Below, one piece after another: positions 53,281 through 63,196 of a DNA stretch of 64,000 nucleotides. A model generated the notes under the pieces. It saw only the letters and a list, made by a program, of their open reading frames with translations. It made no database searches and was not told the origin of the DNA. Origin of the DNA: JAOEGB01 sp041262585 (GTDB lineage Bacteria > Actinomycetota > Actinomycetes > Streptosporangiales > Streptosporangiaceae). The stretch is from positions 132,621 through 196,620 of the forward strand of contig NZ_JBGCBZ010000016.1 in assembly GCF_041262585.1 (NCBI RefSeq). The letters are read 5' to 3'. The position numbers and the translations under genes are program-made. Numbering within the stretch: the stretch's first letter is position 1; every line of letters begins with the position of its first letter.

Positions 53281-53743
53281 AGTGGATTGGTCCTCCCTCT
53301 AAGGATGGGCGTTCCCGCTGGTAAGGTCCCCGGTTTTCCGGACATGGTCAAACCAGCTGACGCCCTGCCAGTCGTCCGCGAGCATCCCTCACGCGCCGCA
53401 CCAGTGACGTCTCTGGCGCGTTGCAGTTCGGTCACACGTGCGTCAGCGGGGCGTCACACGCAATCAACCGCGTGAGCCCCAAAAAGCCTAGCTAGGGCGC
53501 AAAGCCCACATAAGGGTACATCTACCATGTGACCTGCTTTGCATGCCCAAGCGGAAGCCATAAGCCCCCGTGCCGTTGTCCCCATACCACGATGTCCTGG
53601 GCTACCTTTGACCAAAGTCGCAGTCGAGCCTCAATTGAGCACCCAGTCGAGGCCGGCGCGACAGCCGTACCCGACCCCAGCGAGAAGCCGACGGACCCCC
53701 ATCGCAGGCTCCTCATCAACCACCATCCAATAGAGTCCTTGCC
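53281..53743. other. Divergent intergenic region without a gene
   Basis: This stretch holds the promoters of the dipeptide operon (leftward) and the polysaccharide-type exporter (rightward). I see no coding frame with a start or ribosome site. An AT-richer part at 53500-53640 is the likely core promoter area for the exporter. No recognisable operator stands out. Confidence 0.5.
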
Positions 53744-54649
53744 ATGAGCCAGCCGGAATCCGCTGTCGCGGACGCCCAGGCGGGCGGCCGAGCCCCGGAA
53801 TCGCTGGCCGCGCTCGCCGAGCGTTACGGACTGCGTCGTGCGATCGCACGCCCCAGCCTGCCCGCCTACCTGCGCCAACTGTGGGACCGGCGGCACTTCA
53901 TTCTTACGTACGCCACGTCGAGGAACGTCTCGAAATACTCGGAGTCGGCCCTCGGCCAGCTCTGGCAGGTGCTGACGCCGCTGCTGAACGCGGCGGTCTA
54001 CTGGCTGATGTTCGGCATCATCCTGGGTCAGAGCAAGCACATCGACAACTACCCCGCGTTCCTCATCACCGGGGTCATGGTCTTCACCTTCACCCAGCGG
54101 ACCGTGACGGGCGGCGCCAAGTCGATCTCCTCGAACCTGTCACTCATCCGCGCGCTCCACTTCCCGCGTGCCGCGCTGCCGCTGGCCTACGCGATCCAGG
54201 AGCTCCAGCAGCTCGGCTGGTCGATGGGGGTGCTCATCCTCCTCGTGCTGGTCACCGGGGAGCCGATCAGCCTGCTCTGGCTGCTCATCCCCGTCGCGCT
54301 GCTCATGCAGCTGGTCTTCAACCTCGGCGCGAGCCTCTTCATGGCCCGCATCGGCGCCTTCATCCGCGACATCAACCAGCTGCTGCCGTTCATCCTGCGC
54401 ACCTGGCTCTACGCCTCCGGTGTCTTCTACATGATCACCGACAAGACCAGGGGCCTGCCGGACATGCTCCGGTGGGCTCTGGAGTTCAACCCCGCCGCCG
54501 CGTACATCGAGTTCATGCGCGATCTCCTGATCTACCAGCGGTTCCCCGAGCGCTGGGCATGGACGACCTGCCTGTTCTGGGCGGTGTTCGCGCTGATCGC
54601 CGGGTTCTGGTACTTCTGGCGCGCCGAGGAGAGGTACGGCCGTGGCTGA
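53744..54649 (+). CDS. ABC-2 type exporter permease (Wzm/TagG-like)
   Basis: A 301-residue permease for surface polysaccharide export. The soluble N-terminal 50 residues are followed by the family segment YSESALGQLWQVLTPLLNAAVYWLMFGIIL, then six helices in all, with SGVFYMI and FNPAAAYIEFMRDLLIY near the end. It forms a transporter with the next gene's ATPase, whose GTG start overlaps its stop by eight bases. No glycosyltransferase genes lie near, so the exported glycan (teichoic acid, galactan or other) is unknown. Confidence 0.88.
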   Translation: MSQPESAVADAQAGGRAPESLAALAERYGLRRAIARPSLPAYLRQLWDRRHFILTYATSRNVSKYSESALGQLWQVLTPLLNAAVYWLMFGIILGQSKHIDNYPAFLITGVMVFTFTQRTVTGGAKSISSNLSLIRALHFPRAALPLAYAIQELQQLGWSMGVLILLVLVTGEPISLLWLLIPVALLMQLVFNLGASLFMARIGAFIRDINQLLPFILRTWLYASGVFYMITDKTRGLPDMLRWALEFNPAAAYIEFMRDLLIYQRFPERWAWTTCLFWAVFALIAGFWYFWRAEERYGRG

Positions 54650-55439
54650 GATGACGCAGGAGTCCCTGAGCGAGGAGCGGCCGACGATGACCGTCGGAAC
54701 ACCGACGGTCATCGTCGACGACCTGCACATCGTCTACAAGGTGTACGGCGCGGCCAGCGAGTCCGAGAAGGGCAACGCGGCCAACGCCCTCATGCGCATC
54801 CTCCGCCGCCAGGGGCGCCCGCAGATGAAGGAGGTGCACGCCGTCAAGGGCGTGTCCTTCGTCGCGCACCACGGCGAGGCCATCGGCATCATCGGCCGCA
54901 ACGGCTCGGGCAAGTCGACGCTGCTGCGGGCCATCGCGGGGCTGCTGCCGCCGCACAAGGGGGCCGTCTACACCAACGGGCAGCCGTCCCTGCTCGGCGT
55001 CAACGCCGCCCTCATGAAGGAGCTCACCGGCGAGCGCAACATCGTCCTCGGCTGCTACGCCATGGGCATGTCGCCCACCGAGCTGCGCGAGAAGTACGAC
55101 GACATCGTCGACTTCTCCGGCATCGGGGAGTTCGTCCAGTTCCCCATGTCGACCTACTCCTCCGGCATGGGCGCCCGGCTCCGCTTCGCGATCTCCTCCG
55201 CCAAGACGCACGACGTCCTGCTGATCGACGAGGCCCTCGCCACGGGAGACCGCGACTTCAAGCGCAAGAGCCAGGAGCGCATCATGCAGATGCGCGAGTC
55301 CGCCGGCACCGTCTTCCTGGTCGCCCACAACCTCGACGTGATCGAGGAGACCTGCAACCGCGTCATCTGGCTGCACAAGGGCAAGATCAAGATGGAAGGC
55401 GACCCGCAAGAGGTCCTGGAGGCCTACAACAAGGCCTGA
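54642..55439 (+). CDS. ABC exporter ATP-binding protein (Wzt/TagH-like)
   Basis: A 265-residue ATPase. Walker A GRNGSGKST, an unusual signature YSSGMGARLRFAIS and Walker B LLIDEALATGD mark the polysaccharide-exporter group. The N-terminal insert EKGNAANALMRILRRQGRPQ is typical. It has no C-terminal carbohydrate-binding domain, unlike E. coli O9a Wzt. It starts with GTG 54642 inside the permease end, so the pair is coupled. Confidence 0.9.
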   Translation: MAEMTQESLSEERPTMTVGTPTVIVDDLHIVYKVYGAASESEKGNAANALMRILRRQGRPQMKEVHAVKGVSFVAHHGEAIGIIGRNGSGKSTLLRAIAGLLPPHKGAVYTNGQPSLLGVNAALMKELTGERNIVLGCYAMGMSPTELREKYDDIVDFSGIGEFVQFPMSTYSSGMGARLRFAISSAKTHDVLLIDEALATGDRDFKRKSQERIMQMRESAGTVFLVAHNLDVIEETCNRVIWLHKGKIKMEGDPQEVLEAYNKA

Positions 55440-55461
55440 CCGTTCACTGGAGGGCTGAACC

Positions 55462-55998
55462 ATGCCGACGCAGGCACCGATCCCATACGACCACCTGCCC
55501 GAGGTGGCCGAGCTCACCGTCGAGAGCGACGACATCCGCCACGGCGAGCGCAAGCCCGAGGCCCACGTCTACAACGGCTGGGGGATGACCGGACAGAACC
55601 TCTCCCCGCACCTGCGGTGGTCCGGCGCCCCCGACGGAACGAAAAGCTACGCCGTGACGTGCTTCGACCCGGACGCTCCCACCGGGAGCGGTTTCTGGCA
55701 CTGGGTCCTGTTCGACATCCCGGCCGATGTGTTCGAGCTTCCGACCGGAGCGGGCACCGCACCCGAGTTCAAGGGGCTCCCGGCGGGGGCCAGGCACGCC
55801 CGCAACGACTTCAACGCCAAGCAGTACGACGGGGCCGCACCGCCGCCCGGACACCCGCACCGGTACATCTTCGCCGTCCACGCCCTCGGCGTGGAGACGC
55901 TGGGCCTGGAGACCGACAGCCCTCCGGCGGTGGTCGGCTTCAACATCACGGCGAACACGCTCGCCCGCGGCTACATCGCACCTGTGTACGAAACCTGA
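55462..55998 (+). CDS. YbhB/YbcL-family (PEBP-like) protein
   Basis: A 178-residue cytoplasmic protein of the phosphatidylethanolamine-binding fold (Raf kinase inhibitor-like). Motifs: NLSPHLRWSGAPDGTKSYAVTCFDPDAPTGSGFWHW (with the ligand-site DPDAP and the HW), and later GHPHRYIFAVHAL. Function in bacteria is not known. GGAGG seven bases before the ATG at 55462. It follows the exporter genes by 22 bases and may be read with them. Confidence 0.92.
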   Translation: MPTQAPIPYDHLPEVAELTVESDDIRHGERKPEAHVYNGWGMTGQNLSPHLRWSGAPDGTKSYAVTCFDPDAPTGSGFWHWVLFDIPADVFELPTGAGTAPEFKGLPAGARHARNDFNAKQYDGAAPPPGHPHRYIFAVHALGVETLGLETDSPPAVVGFNITANTLARGYIAPVYET

Positions 55999-56018
55999 TG
56001 CCAAAGCGCCCGCTGTTC

Positions 56019-56043
56019 TACTATGATTCGAACGGAGATTCGA
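56019..56043 (+). promoter_or_regulatory. -10 element and near-consensus LexA (SOS) box
   Basis: TCGAAC-GGAG-ATTCGA (56028-56043) matches the LexA operator TCGAAC-N4-GTTCGA with one mismatch. A -10-like TACTAT lies at 56019-56024, just upstream. The ATG of the 53-residue frame is 17 bases further on. The arrangement resembles that at 10811 and suggests DNA-damage control. Confidence 0.6.
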
Positions 56044-56060
56044 GCTAGGGAAGGGGCGGG

Positions 56061-56222
56061 ATGAGCGACCTGGCGACGGCGATCGACTATTTGGCCGCCG
56101 AAGATCCCTCAGAGCTGCCGGTGGGGACGCTCACCGAGCAGCTGATCGACCTGCACTGGCAGATGGCCCGGCTCCAGGCCCAGATCGCCCGGCGCACCTG
56201 CCTGCGCGTCCCGGCGACATGA
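56061..56222 (+). CDS. 53-residue protein, probable N-terminal remnant of a DUF222 (13E12-type) gene
   Basis: An ATG at 56061 preceded by GGAAGGGGCGGG opens 53 codons to a TGA at 56220-56222. The sequence AIDYLAAEDPSELPVGTLTEQL and IDLHWQMARLQAQIARR reads like the N-terminus of DUF222/HNH proteins of this group, by memory; after AQIARR it departs and stops. The family is normally about 400-500 residues, so this would be a truncated copy. The SOS-like box upstream agrees with such an origin. It may still be expressed as a short helical protein. Confidence 0.55.
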   Translation: MSDLATAIDYLAAEDPSELPVGTLTEQLIDLHWQMARLQAQIARRTCLRVPAT

Positions 56223-56244
56223 GCGCGACGACCTGAGACCCGAA

Positions 56245-56285
56245 AGTACGGCCGGCGCCCCCAGGGTGGGGACGCCGGCCGTACT
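56245..56285. terminator. Bidirectional hairpin terminator
   Basis: AGTACGGCCGGCG (56245-56257) and CGCCGGCCGTACT (56273-56285) form a perfect 13-base stem, extended in the loop by CCCC/GGGG. It lies between the short rightward gene and the leftward Ala-rich gene and fits both directions. Confidence 0.8.
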
Positions 56286-56307
56286 CGTCTCGCGGCGGCG
56301 GAGAAGG

Positions 56308-57273
56308 TCAGCTGGCCTTCGCCAGGGCGGTCCCGCTGCCCTGCGGGAGCGAGCCGGTGACGGTCGCCGGGACGGCGGTCACCGCGGTCGAGGCCTGCGC
56401 GTCCACCGCGGCGGTCGCCGAGGCGGCCAGGGACGCCGTGGTGCCGGCGACCGCGGTGGCGGCCGCGGCCGGAGGGGCCGTCTCCTGCTTGACGCTCGTG
56501 ACCGTGCTCTTCACGTCGGCGTTCGCCTGGCTGGTCGTCGCCTGGGCCTGGGACTGGACGGAGTTCTTCACGCTGGTGGCCGGCGTCTCGCACGGGACCA
56601 GCACCAGCAGGCCCCCGGCGATGTTGCCGGTCGCCGCGACGGCGGCGTTGAGGTTGAGCAGCGCCGTGACGTTGGCGGCGGCGTTCAGGTTGACCGCTCC
56701 GACCGCCGTGGCCGCGATTGGAGCCGCGGCCTGGACGGCGCCGGCCGCCTCGCCCGTGGCCGCGACGGCCGGCTTGCCGACCTGGGCGACGGCGGCGGCA
56801 GCCGCGTTGGCCTTGGCCACCACGACCGCGTTGATGTTGGCGTTGACGTTGGCGGTCGCGTTGAGGACCGCGACGAGGTGGGCCTCCAGCGTCGCCACCA
56901 CGTTCGCGGTGAGGTTGGCGGTGGCCGTGGCGGTGATGCTGGCGGCCAGGTTCGCCGCGGCGGCGAGCTGGGCGTTCGCCTGGGCGGAGAGACCGGCGGT
57001 GGTGGTGCCCGCGATGTTGGCCACGGCCACGAGGTCGGCCCTGATCGCGGCGGTCAGGTTCACCGCCACGCCCACGACGGCCGTCGCCTGCGCCGTGGCT
57101 CCCGCGGTGGCCCCGCCGACCGTGTCGTTCTGGAGATCGGCCAGCAGCGTGGCGACCGCCGTGATGCGAGAGTCGCACACCTGGTTGCAGGCGTCGGCAT
57201 GGGCCGGAGCGGCCATCATGCCCGCGATGCCGACCGTTACGGCGACGACGGCTGCCCTAACGACTCGTTTCAT
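56308..57273 (-). CDS. Alanine-rich secreted protein of low complexity
   Basis: A 321-residue exported protein. The signal peptide (RVVRAAVVAVTVGIAGMMAAPAHA) is cut after Ala26. The mature part begins DACNQVCDS, with Cys29 and Cys33, and continues as nearly pure Ala, Val, Thr, Asn with patterned amphipathic stretches (NLTANVVATLEAHLVAVLNA, NVNANINAVVVAKANAAAAA). A lone Cys lies in LVPCETP, then a Ser/Gln/Thr-rich tail. No aromatic residues are seen in the mature part. GGGGG seven bases before ATG 57273 is its ribosome site. No family is recognised; a structural role at the cell surface is a guess. Confidence 0.75.
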   Translation of the reverse strand: MKRVVRAAVVAVTVGIAGMMAAPAHADACNQVCDSRITAVATLLADLQNDTVGGATAGATAQATAVVGVAVNLTAAIRADLVAVANIAGTTTAGLSAQANAQLAAAANLAASITATATANLTANVVATLEAHLVAVLNATANVNANINAVVVAKANAAAAAVAQVGKPAVAATGEAAGAVQAAAPIAATAVGAVNLNAAANVTALLNLNAAVAATGNIAGGLLVLVPCETPATSVKNSVQSQAQATTSQANADVKSTVTSVKQETAPPAAAATAVAGTTASLAASATAAVDAQASTAVTAVPATVTGSLPQGSGTALAKAS

Positions 57274-57655
57274 TTATTGCCCCCGGTTCATATTCCTTTT
57301 CACGAGAGTGGGAATGACGAACCCAAGAACCCCCGTGCGTCGGCGGGCGCGCCGACAAAGACGACCGCTTTTCTATCACCCTTCGGGGGCCGGGGAATGT
57401 GCGCTCGATCAGGGCAGCGACCAGGGCAAGGATCAGGAAAGTCCGGATATTGGATGGCTCACGACCACCCGGCGGTCAGGCCATACCCGGCGCGGGAGAA
57501 AGCCACGGTAAACATGCCGCCCAGGCTTGGAGGCGAGATTTTCCGCTCGCTTTTAGAACGCTCGGCGCGCCCCGGCCCAAATCCGGGCCACGGGCGTCGC
57601 CTCGCCCTGCCGTACGAGATCGTCGGCGCCGAGATTTCAGGGATGGAAGTGCGAA
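57274..57655. other. Divergent gap with no supportable gene
   Basis: The region between the Ala-rich gene and the DUF1707 gene is somewhat AT-richer near 57290-57440 and holds promoters in both directions. Arg-rich open frames exist on the plus strand but have no start signal or family likeness. Confidence 0.45.
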
Positions 57656-57677
57656 CTATCGCGACATATCTCGATAG
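57656..57677. promoter_or_regulatory. Long imperfect palindrome upstream of the DUF1707 gene
   Basis: CTATCGCGACATATCTCGATAG is symmetric at 18 of 22 positions (outer arms CTATCG/CGATAG perfect). It lies 16 bases before the GTG at 57694. It resembles the TATCGCGATA-type operators that often occur near PadR/DUF1707-type genes in actinomycetes. It probably is the operator of this gene. Confidence 0.55.
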
Positions 57678-57693
57678 GAGCTACGCTGAGAGC

Positions 57694-58263
57694 GTGACTT
57701 CCTTGACCCCCTACGCCGGCGACGACCCCGCGCAGCGCGCCTCCGACGCGGACCGCGACCGGGTCGCCGCCATCCTCGGCGAAGCGCTGGCGACCGGCCG
57801 CCTGACCAGCACGGAGCACGCGGACAGGCTCGACGCGGCCTACGCCGCCGTCACCATGGGCGATCTGGTGCCCCTGACCAGGGACCTGCCGCAGGTCTCC
57901 GGCCCCACATCCCTGCCCGCCACCGAGAAGCAGGAGGTCGCGGCCGTCTTCAGCAAGGTCATCCGGGGAGGCCGCTGGGTGGCCGGACGCCACACCGAGC
58001 TGCGATCCACCTTCGGCGCGCTGATCGTCGACCTGACCGACGCCGTCATCCCCGGCCGCGAGGTCACGCTGGAGCTCAACTCCTTCTGCGGCAAACTGAT
58101 CGTGACCGTGCCTCACAACGCCCACGTCATCGACGAGGGCATCGCCCTGTTCTCCAAGCGGGCGGTGACGGGCGGCAAGACGGAAGGAGACGGCCCGCTG
58201 ATCCGGGTGACCGGAAAGGCCGCGTTCGGCAAGATCGTGGTCTACCGGGAGGCGTATCCCTGA
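57694..58263 (+). CDS. DUF1707 protein with LiaF-like C-terminal domain
   Basis: A 189-residue protein. The DUF1707 (SHOCT-like) domain is near the N-terminus (QRASDADRDRVAAILGEALATGRLTSTEHADRLDAAYAA, quoted in part; residues about 12-60). The C-terminal half (about 95-189; GGRWVAGRHTELRSTFG ... VIPGREVTLELNSFCGKLIVTVP) is like the cell-wall-stress LiaF/DUF2154 beta-helix. No membrane helix. Start at GTG 57694 or ATG 57643; the latter would place the palindromic operator inside the gene, so I prefer the former. Likely a cell-envelope-stress-related regulator or sensor; inferred. Confidence 0.78.
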   Translation: MTSLTPYAGDDPAQRASDADRDRVAAILGEALATGRLTSTEHADRLDAAYAAVTMGDLVPLTRDLPQVSGPTSLPATEKQEVAAVFSKVIRGGRWVAGRHTELRSTFGALIVDLTDAVIPGREVTLELNSFCGKLIVTVPHNAHVIDEGIALFSKRAVTGGKTEGDGPLIRVTGKAAFGKIVVYREAYP

Positions 58264-58280
58264 GGGCCTACGATTCGGGC

Positions 58281-59309
58281 ATGCAATCCGGAGGCCGTGT
58301 GGCGCCCGTGGCCCTCGACGCCATGGGTGGTGATAACGCGCCCGGCGAGATCGTCGCGGGAGCCGTGCAGGCCGTGCGGGAGCGAGGGGTCCCCGTCGTC
58401 CTGGTTGGCCAGCCGCGCCTGCTTCACCAGGCGCTCTCCGAGCACGACGCCGTCTCCGAGATCCCGATCGTGCGCGCCGAGGAGGCCCTCGCGATGGACG
58501 AGGGCGCCCTGGCCAGCCTCCGCCGCCCGCGGTCGAGCATCGCCATCGCCTGCCATCTCGTACGGCGGGGCGACGCGGCGTCCGTCGTCTCCGCCGGGTC
58601 CACCGCCGGGATCGTGGCCACCGGGCGGCTCCGCCTGCGCGCCCAGCAGGGGGTCGTCCGCCCCGCGATCGCGGTCGCCCTCCCGACCCGGCCCACGCCT
58701 ACCGTGCTGCTGGACGCCGGGGCCACCGCCGACGCCAAGCCGGAGATGCTGGTGCAGTTCGCCCACCTCGGCGTGGCCTACGCCGAGGCCGCGCTCGACC
58801 TCAGGAGCCCCCGTGTCGGACTGCTGACCATCGGCGCGGAGGCGGAGAAGGGCAACAAGCTCGCCAAACGGGCCCACGAACTGCTCGCGGCCACCCCGGG
58901 CATCGACTTCACCGGCAACATCGAGGGCCACGACCTGCTCGCCGGCAAGGTCGACGTGGTCGTCACCGACGGCTTCACCGGCAACGTCGCGCTGAAGACG
59001 CTGGAGGGCAGCGTGCGGTACGCCTTCGGCCAGCTCAGGGAGACGATCGGCGAGAGCCGCGTCGCGAGGATCGGCGGCCTGCTCCAGCGGGCCAGGCTCA
59101 GGGAGCTGTCCGACCGGCTCGACCCCGAGGCCCACGGCGGCGCCGTACTGCTCGGCCTGAACGGGACCGTGGTCATCGCGCACGGGTCCTCCAAGGCGAA
59201 GGGCATCGCGGCGGCGTGTGAGCTGGCCTCGCGTCTGGCCGCCCAGGGGATCGTCGCCCGGATCGGCGAGCGGGTCGCCTCCACCCCCAAGTCCCACCGC
59301 CTCTGGTGA
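58281..59309 (+). CDS. plsX: Phosphate acyltransferase PlsX
   Basis: A 342-residue enzyme that makes acyl-phosphate from acyl-ACP for phospholipid synthesis at the membrane. The start VAPVALDAMGGDNAPGEIVAGAV is the family signature, as are HLVRRGDAASVVSAGSTAGI, GIDFTGNIEGHDL and VDVVVTDGFTGNVALK. Length is usual. It begins 17 bases after the DUF1707 gene and may be cotranscribed. It is not next to fabD/fabH/acpP or recG/rpmF here, unlike many bacteria; close to argS instead. Confidence 0.93.
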   Translation: MQSGGRVAPVALDAMGGDNAPGEIVAGAVQAVRERGVPVVLVGQPRLLHQALSEHDAVSEIPIVRAEEALAMDEGALASLRRPRSSIAIACHLVRRGDAASVVSAGSTAGIVATGRLRLRAQQGVVRPAIAVALPTRPTPTVLLDAGATADAKPEMLVQFAHLGVAYAEAALDLRSPRVGLLTIGAEAEKGNKLAKRAHELLAATPGIDFTGNIEGHDLLAGKVDVVVTDGFTGNVALKTLEGSVRYAFGQLRETIGESRVARIGGLLQRARLRELSDRLDPEAHGGAVLLGLNGTVVIAHGSSKAKGIAAACELASRLAAQGIVARIGERVASTPKSHRLW

Positions 59310-59387
59310 GGGCACCTCAGGCGACCTGGGGAGCGGACGGCTCAATGGAAAGGCGAGCGCGATTGGGCCGCCGATAAGCTTGGGGGC

Positions 59388-61115
<1,728 letters not shown>

Positions 61116-61265
61116 GGATATTTCGGGACACGACGTAGCACCCACGCCCGAGCGGGGTCAACTCTACGGCCCCGCCCGGCGCGCCTGTTCCCTCCCGCCC
61201 ACGTCAGGCGTCTAGTCTGGCGCGGTCAAGGGAGTGCCTGCCAATCCCTCGGGGAGCGTTTTCGC

Positions 61266-62642
61266 GTGAGCATGGACCTGACCACGAGCCCGGACCCGGG
61301 GGGTCTGGCCGACGCGACGGAGCTGCACCGCTACGCGCAGGCGCTCCTCGTGCACCTGGCGGCCGACGGAAGCGCGCCCAGCCTCCCCCCGGGTGTCACC
61401 GACGTGCCTGGCTACTGGCTGGCCCCCGCCGTCGAGGCCCTGGTGCTGACCATGTCGGGCAAGGACGCGCAGGAGCCGGTGACCCTCGCCACCCAGCTCG
61501 ACGATCGGCGCACCTCGCTCTTCCTGTGCCTGGCCTTGGCCGTCTGCGGCCAAGGGGACCGGATCCACGCGTCCTGGCTCGGCACCGCCTTCGGCGAGCT
61601 CGCGGACGACCGCCCCGTCACCACCGGACAGCGAGCCCTGTGGCTGGCCGCGGCCCGAGGGGCGTACGGCCCGGTCGGCAAGATCTTCGTACTGCGGAAG
61701 CTGGACGCGGTAGCCGTACCGCCAGAGGACGAGCTCTGGCTCAAAGCCCTCGTGCCGGAGGAAACCGCGGCGGCGGCTCATGGGGTGGAGGCTCATGGGG
61801 TGGAGGCTCATGGGGTGGAGGTCGCTGCGGTCGTGCCTCCGTCGCTTGACGGGTTCCCCGGCCTGGCCGGCGTGCCGGAAATCGCCAAGACCGCTCAGGC
61901 CGCCGCGCGGCTCCGCCTGCTCCGCGAGCGATGCGCCGAGATCACCTCCGCGCCCAAGCCCGCCGAGGTCTCGAAGGTCGACACCGCGACGGTCTGGCCC
62001 GACGACGAGCCGCTGGCCGTGCTCCGCGCCCTGATCGGCCAAGGCGGCCCCGAAGGCCCGCTGAGCTCGCTCAGCGGGCACCTCCTCCAGGACGTACGGC
62101 CCGGCGCCGACCCGCATCTCGCGGCGCTCGCCCTCCACGTGGCGGCGCCGGCCGTGAAAGCGGCTGCCGAGTCTCTCGTCGAAACGGTCAAGGCCCCGCC
62201 GCCCGAGTCCGTGACCGTGCCGATCCTCGGCCACCCCGTCACGCTACGGCCGGACGGTCCGGACCAGGAGTCGATCGCCGCGGCCGAGCTGAAGATAGTG
62301 ACCGACTGCGTGCCCAGGCAGCGCCGCCAATGGCCGGGATACGCGCTGGCCGGTCTGGCGGGAGTCGTCTTCGTCGCGGGCTTCGTCGTCTCGCCGCTGC
62401 TCGCCCTCGCGGGCCTGACCCTCGGCCTGTACAGCGGCTATCTCATCTGGCGCCAGCGGGCCCGGGAACTGGCCGATCTCCAGCACGTCCAGGCCCGGGC
62501 CGGTCAGCTGTCCGACCTGGCCGACAAGGCTGTCGCGGCCTTCCGCCAGTACGTCGAGGAGTCGGGCCAGCGGACGGACGCCGCCGCCGAGGACCTGACC
62601 GAACTCACCCGCGCCCTCCGCCGCGGCCCCCGCGCCGCGTAA
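61266..62642 (+). CDS. Hypothetical protein with two C-terminal membrane helices
   Basis: A protein of about 458 residues not assigned to any family. Residues 1-170 are a soluble helical domain (YAQALLVHLAADGSAPSLPPGVTDVPGYWLAPAVEALV, quoted in part). At 170-186 an in-frame triplication gives AHGVE three times. A further helical region carries LLQDVRPGADPHLAALALHVAAPAVKAAAESL. Two membrane helices lie at about 355-390 (YALAGLAGVVFVAGFVVSPLLALAGLTLGLYSGYLIW, in parts), then a coiled coil to the end. Start GTG 61266 or ATG 61272. It is 150 bases downstream of argS. Confidence 0.7.
   Translation: MSMDLTTSPDPGGLADATELHRYAQALLVHLAADGSAPSLPPGVTDVPGYWLAPAVEALVLTMSGKDAQEPVTLATQLDDRRTSLFLCLALAVCGQGDRIHASWLGTAFGELADDRPVTTGQRALWLAAARGAYGPVGKIFVLRKLDAVAVPPEDELWLKALVPEETAAAAHGVEAHGVEAHGVEVAAVVPPSLDGFPGLAGVPEIAKTAQAAARLRLLRERCAEITSAPKPAEVSKVDTATVWPDDEPLAVLRALIGQGGPEGPLSSLSGHLLQDVRPGADPHLAALALHVAAPAVKAAAESLVETVKAPPPESVTVPILGHPVTLRPDGPDQESIAAAELKIVTDCVPRQRRQWPGYALAGLAGVVFVAGFVVSPLLALAGLTLGLYSGYLIWRQRARELADLQHVQARAGQLSDLADKAVAAFRQYVEESGQRTDAAAEDLTELTRALRRGPRAA
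61776..61820 (+). repeat. 15-bp tandem repeat, three copies, in frame
   Basis: GCTCATGGGGTGGAG is repeated three times without mismatch (61776-61790, 61791-61805, 61806-61820) and encodes AHGVE three times. The exact identity indicates recent expansion by slippage; length variation between strains is likely. Confidence 0.9.
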
Positions 62643-62807
62643 CGGCCGGACTGGCCCCAGGCCCTTCCGCGCGCAACGGAACCGTCGACGGCCGATGGGT
62701 CGCGGAGTGGACGAGTGACTGATGACGGGGCAGGTGACTGATGATGGAGGGCCGGTGACTCATGACGCGCGGCAGCTGCTGGTCTGTTCAGCCGCTGCGG
62801 GTTGCTG

Positions 62808-63191
62808 TCAGGCTGTCGAAACCTCGACACTGGCGGGCGTGAGCAGGAACACCTTGTCCGCGATCCGCTCGATCCGGCCCTCACAGCCATAGGCGAGCCC
62901 CGCCGCGAAATCCACCATCCGGGTAGCCTCTGTCGTCGACATACTGACGACATCCATCACGACCGTATGCCCCTCACGGAAATGCCGCCCTATTGTCAGA
63001 GCATCGTCGTATTTCTGCGGCCGGACCATGACGATCCGTGCGGGCTCCCCCGAAGGTTGCCAGCGCTTGGCCGCCCGCTCGGACGCCGGCATCCACTCAT
63101 CATCCCCGTAATCGTCGTCGCCGTAGGCCTCGTCATACTGCTCCACCGCGCCCAGGCCAAGGTAGCTCGCCACCTTGCGCACTGCCCCCAT
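62808..63191 (-). CDS. SepF-like cell division protein
   Basis: A 127-residue SepF paralogue. The N-terminal amphipathic helix GAVRKVASYLGLG, an acidic linker (DEAYGDDDYGDDEW) and the SepF core (ARIVMVRPQKYDDALTIGRHFREGHTVVMDV, quoted in parts; DFAAGLAYGCEGRIERIADKVFLLTP) are clear. SepF tethers FtsZ to the membrane and bends it. It lies outside any division cluster, so this is probably one of the extra SepF-like proteins of filamentous actinomycetes. ATG 63191 is favoured over 63197 by the spacing to AAAAGGA. Confidence 0.88.
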   Translation of the reverse strand: MGAVRKVASYLGLGAVEQYDEAYGDDDYGDDEWMPASERAAKRWQPSGEPARIVMVRPQKYDDALTIGRHFREGHTVVMDVVSMSTTEATRMVDFAAGLAYGCEGRIERIADKVFLLTPASVEVSTA

Positions 63192-63196
63192 CGGCA

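Noticed and set aside
61776..61820. A CRISPR-like repeat
   Set aside because: Units are 15 bases, directly adjacent without spacers, and in frame inside a gene.
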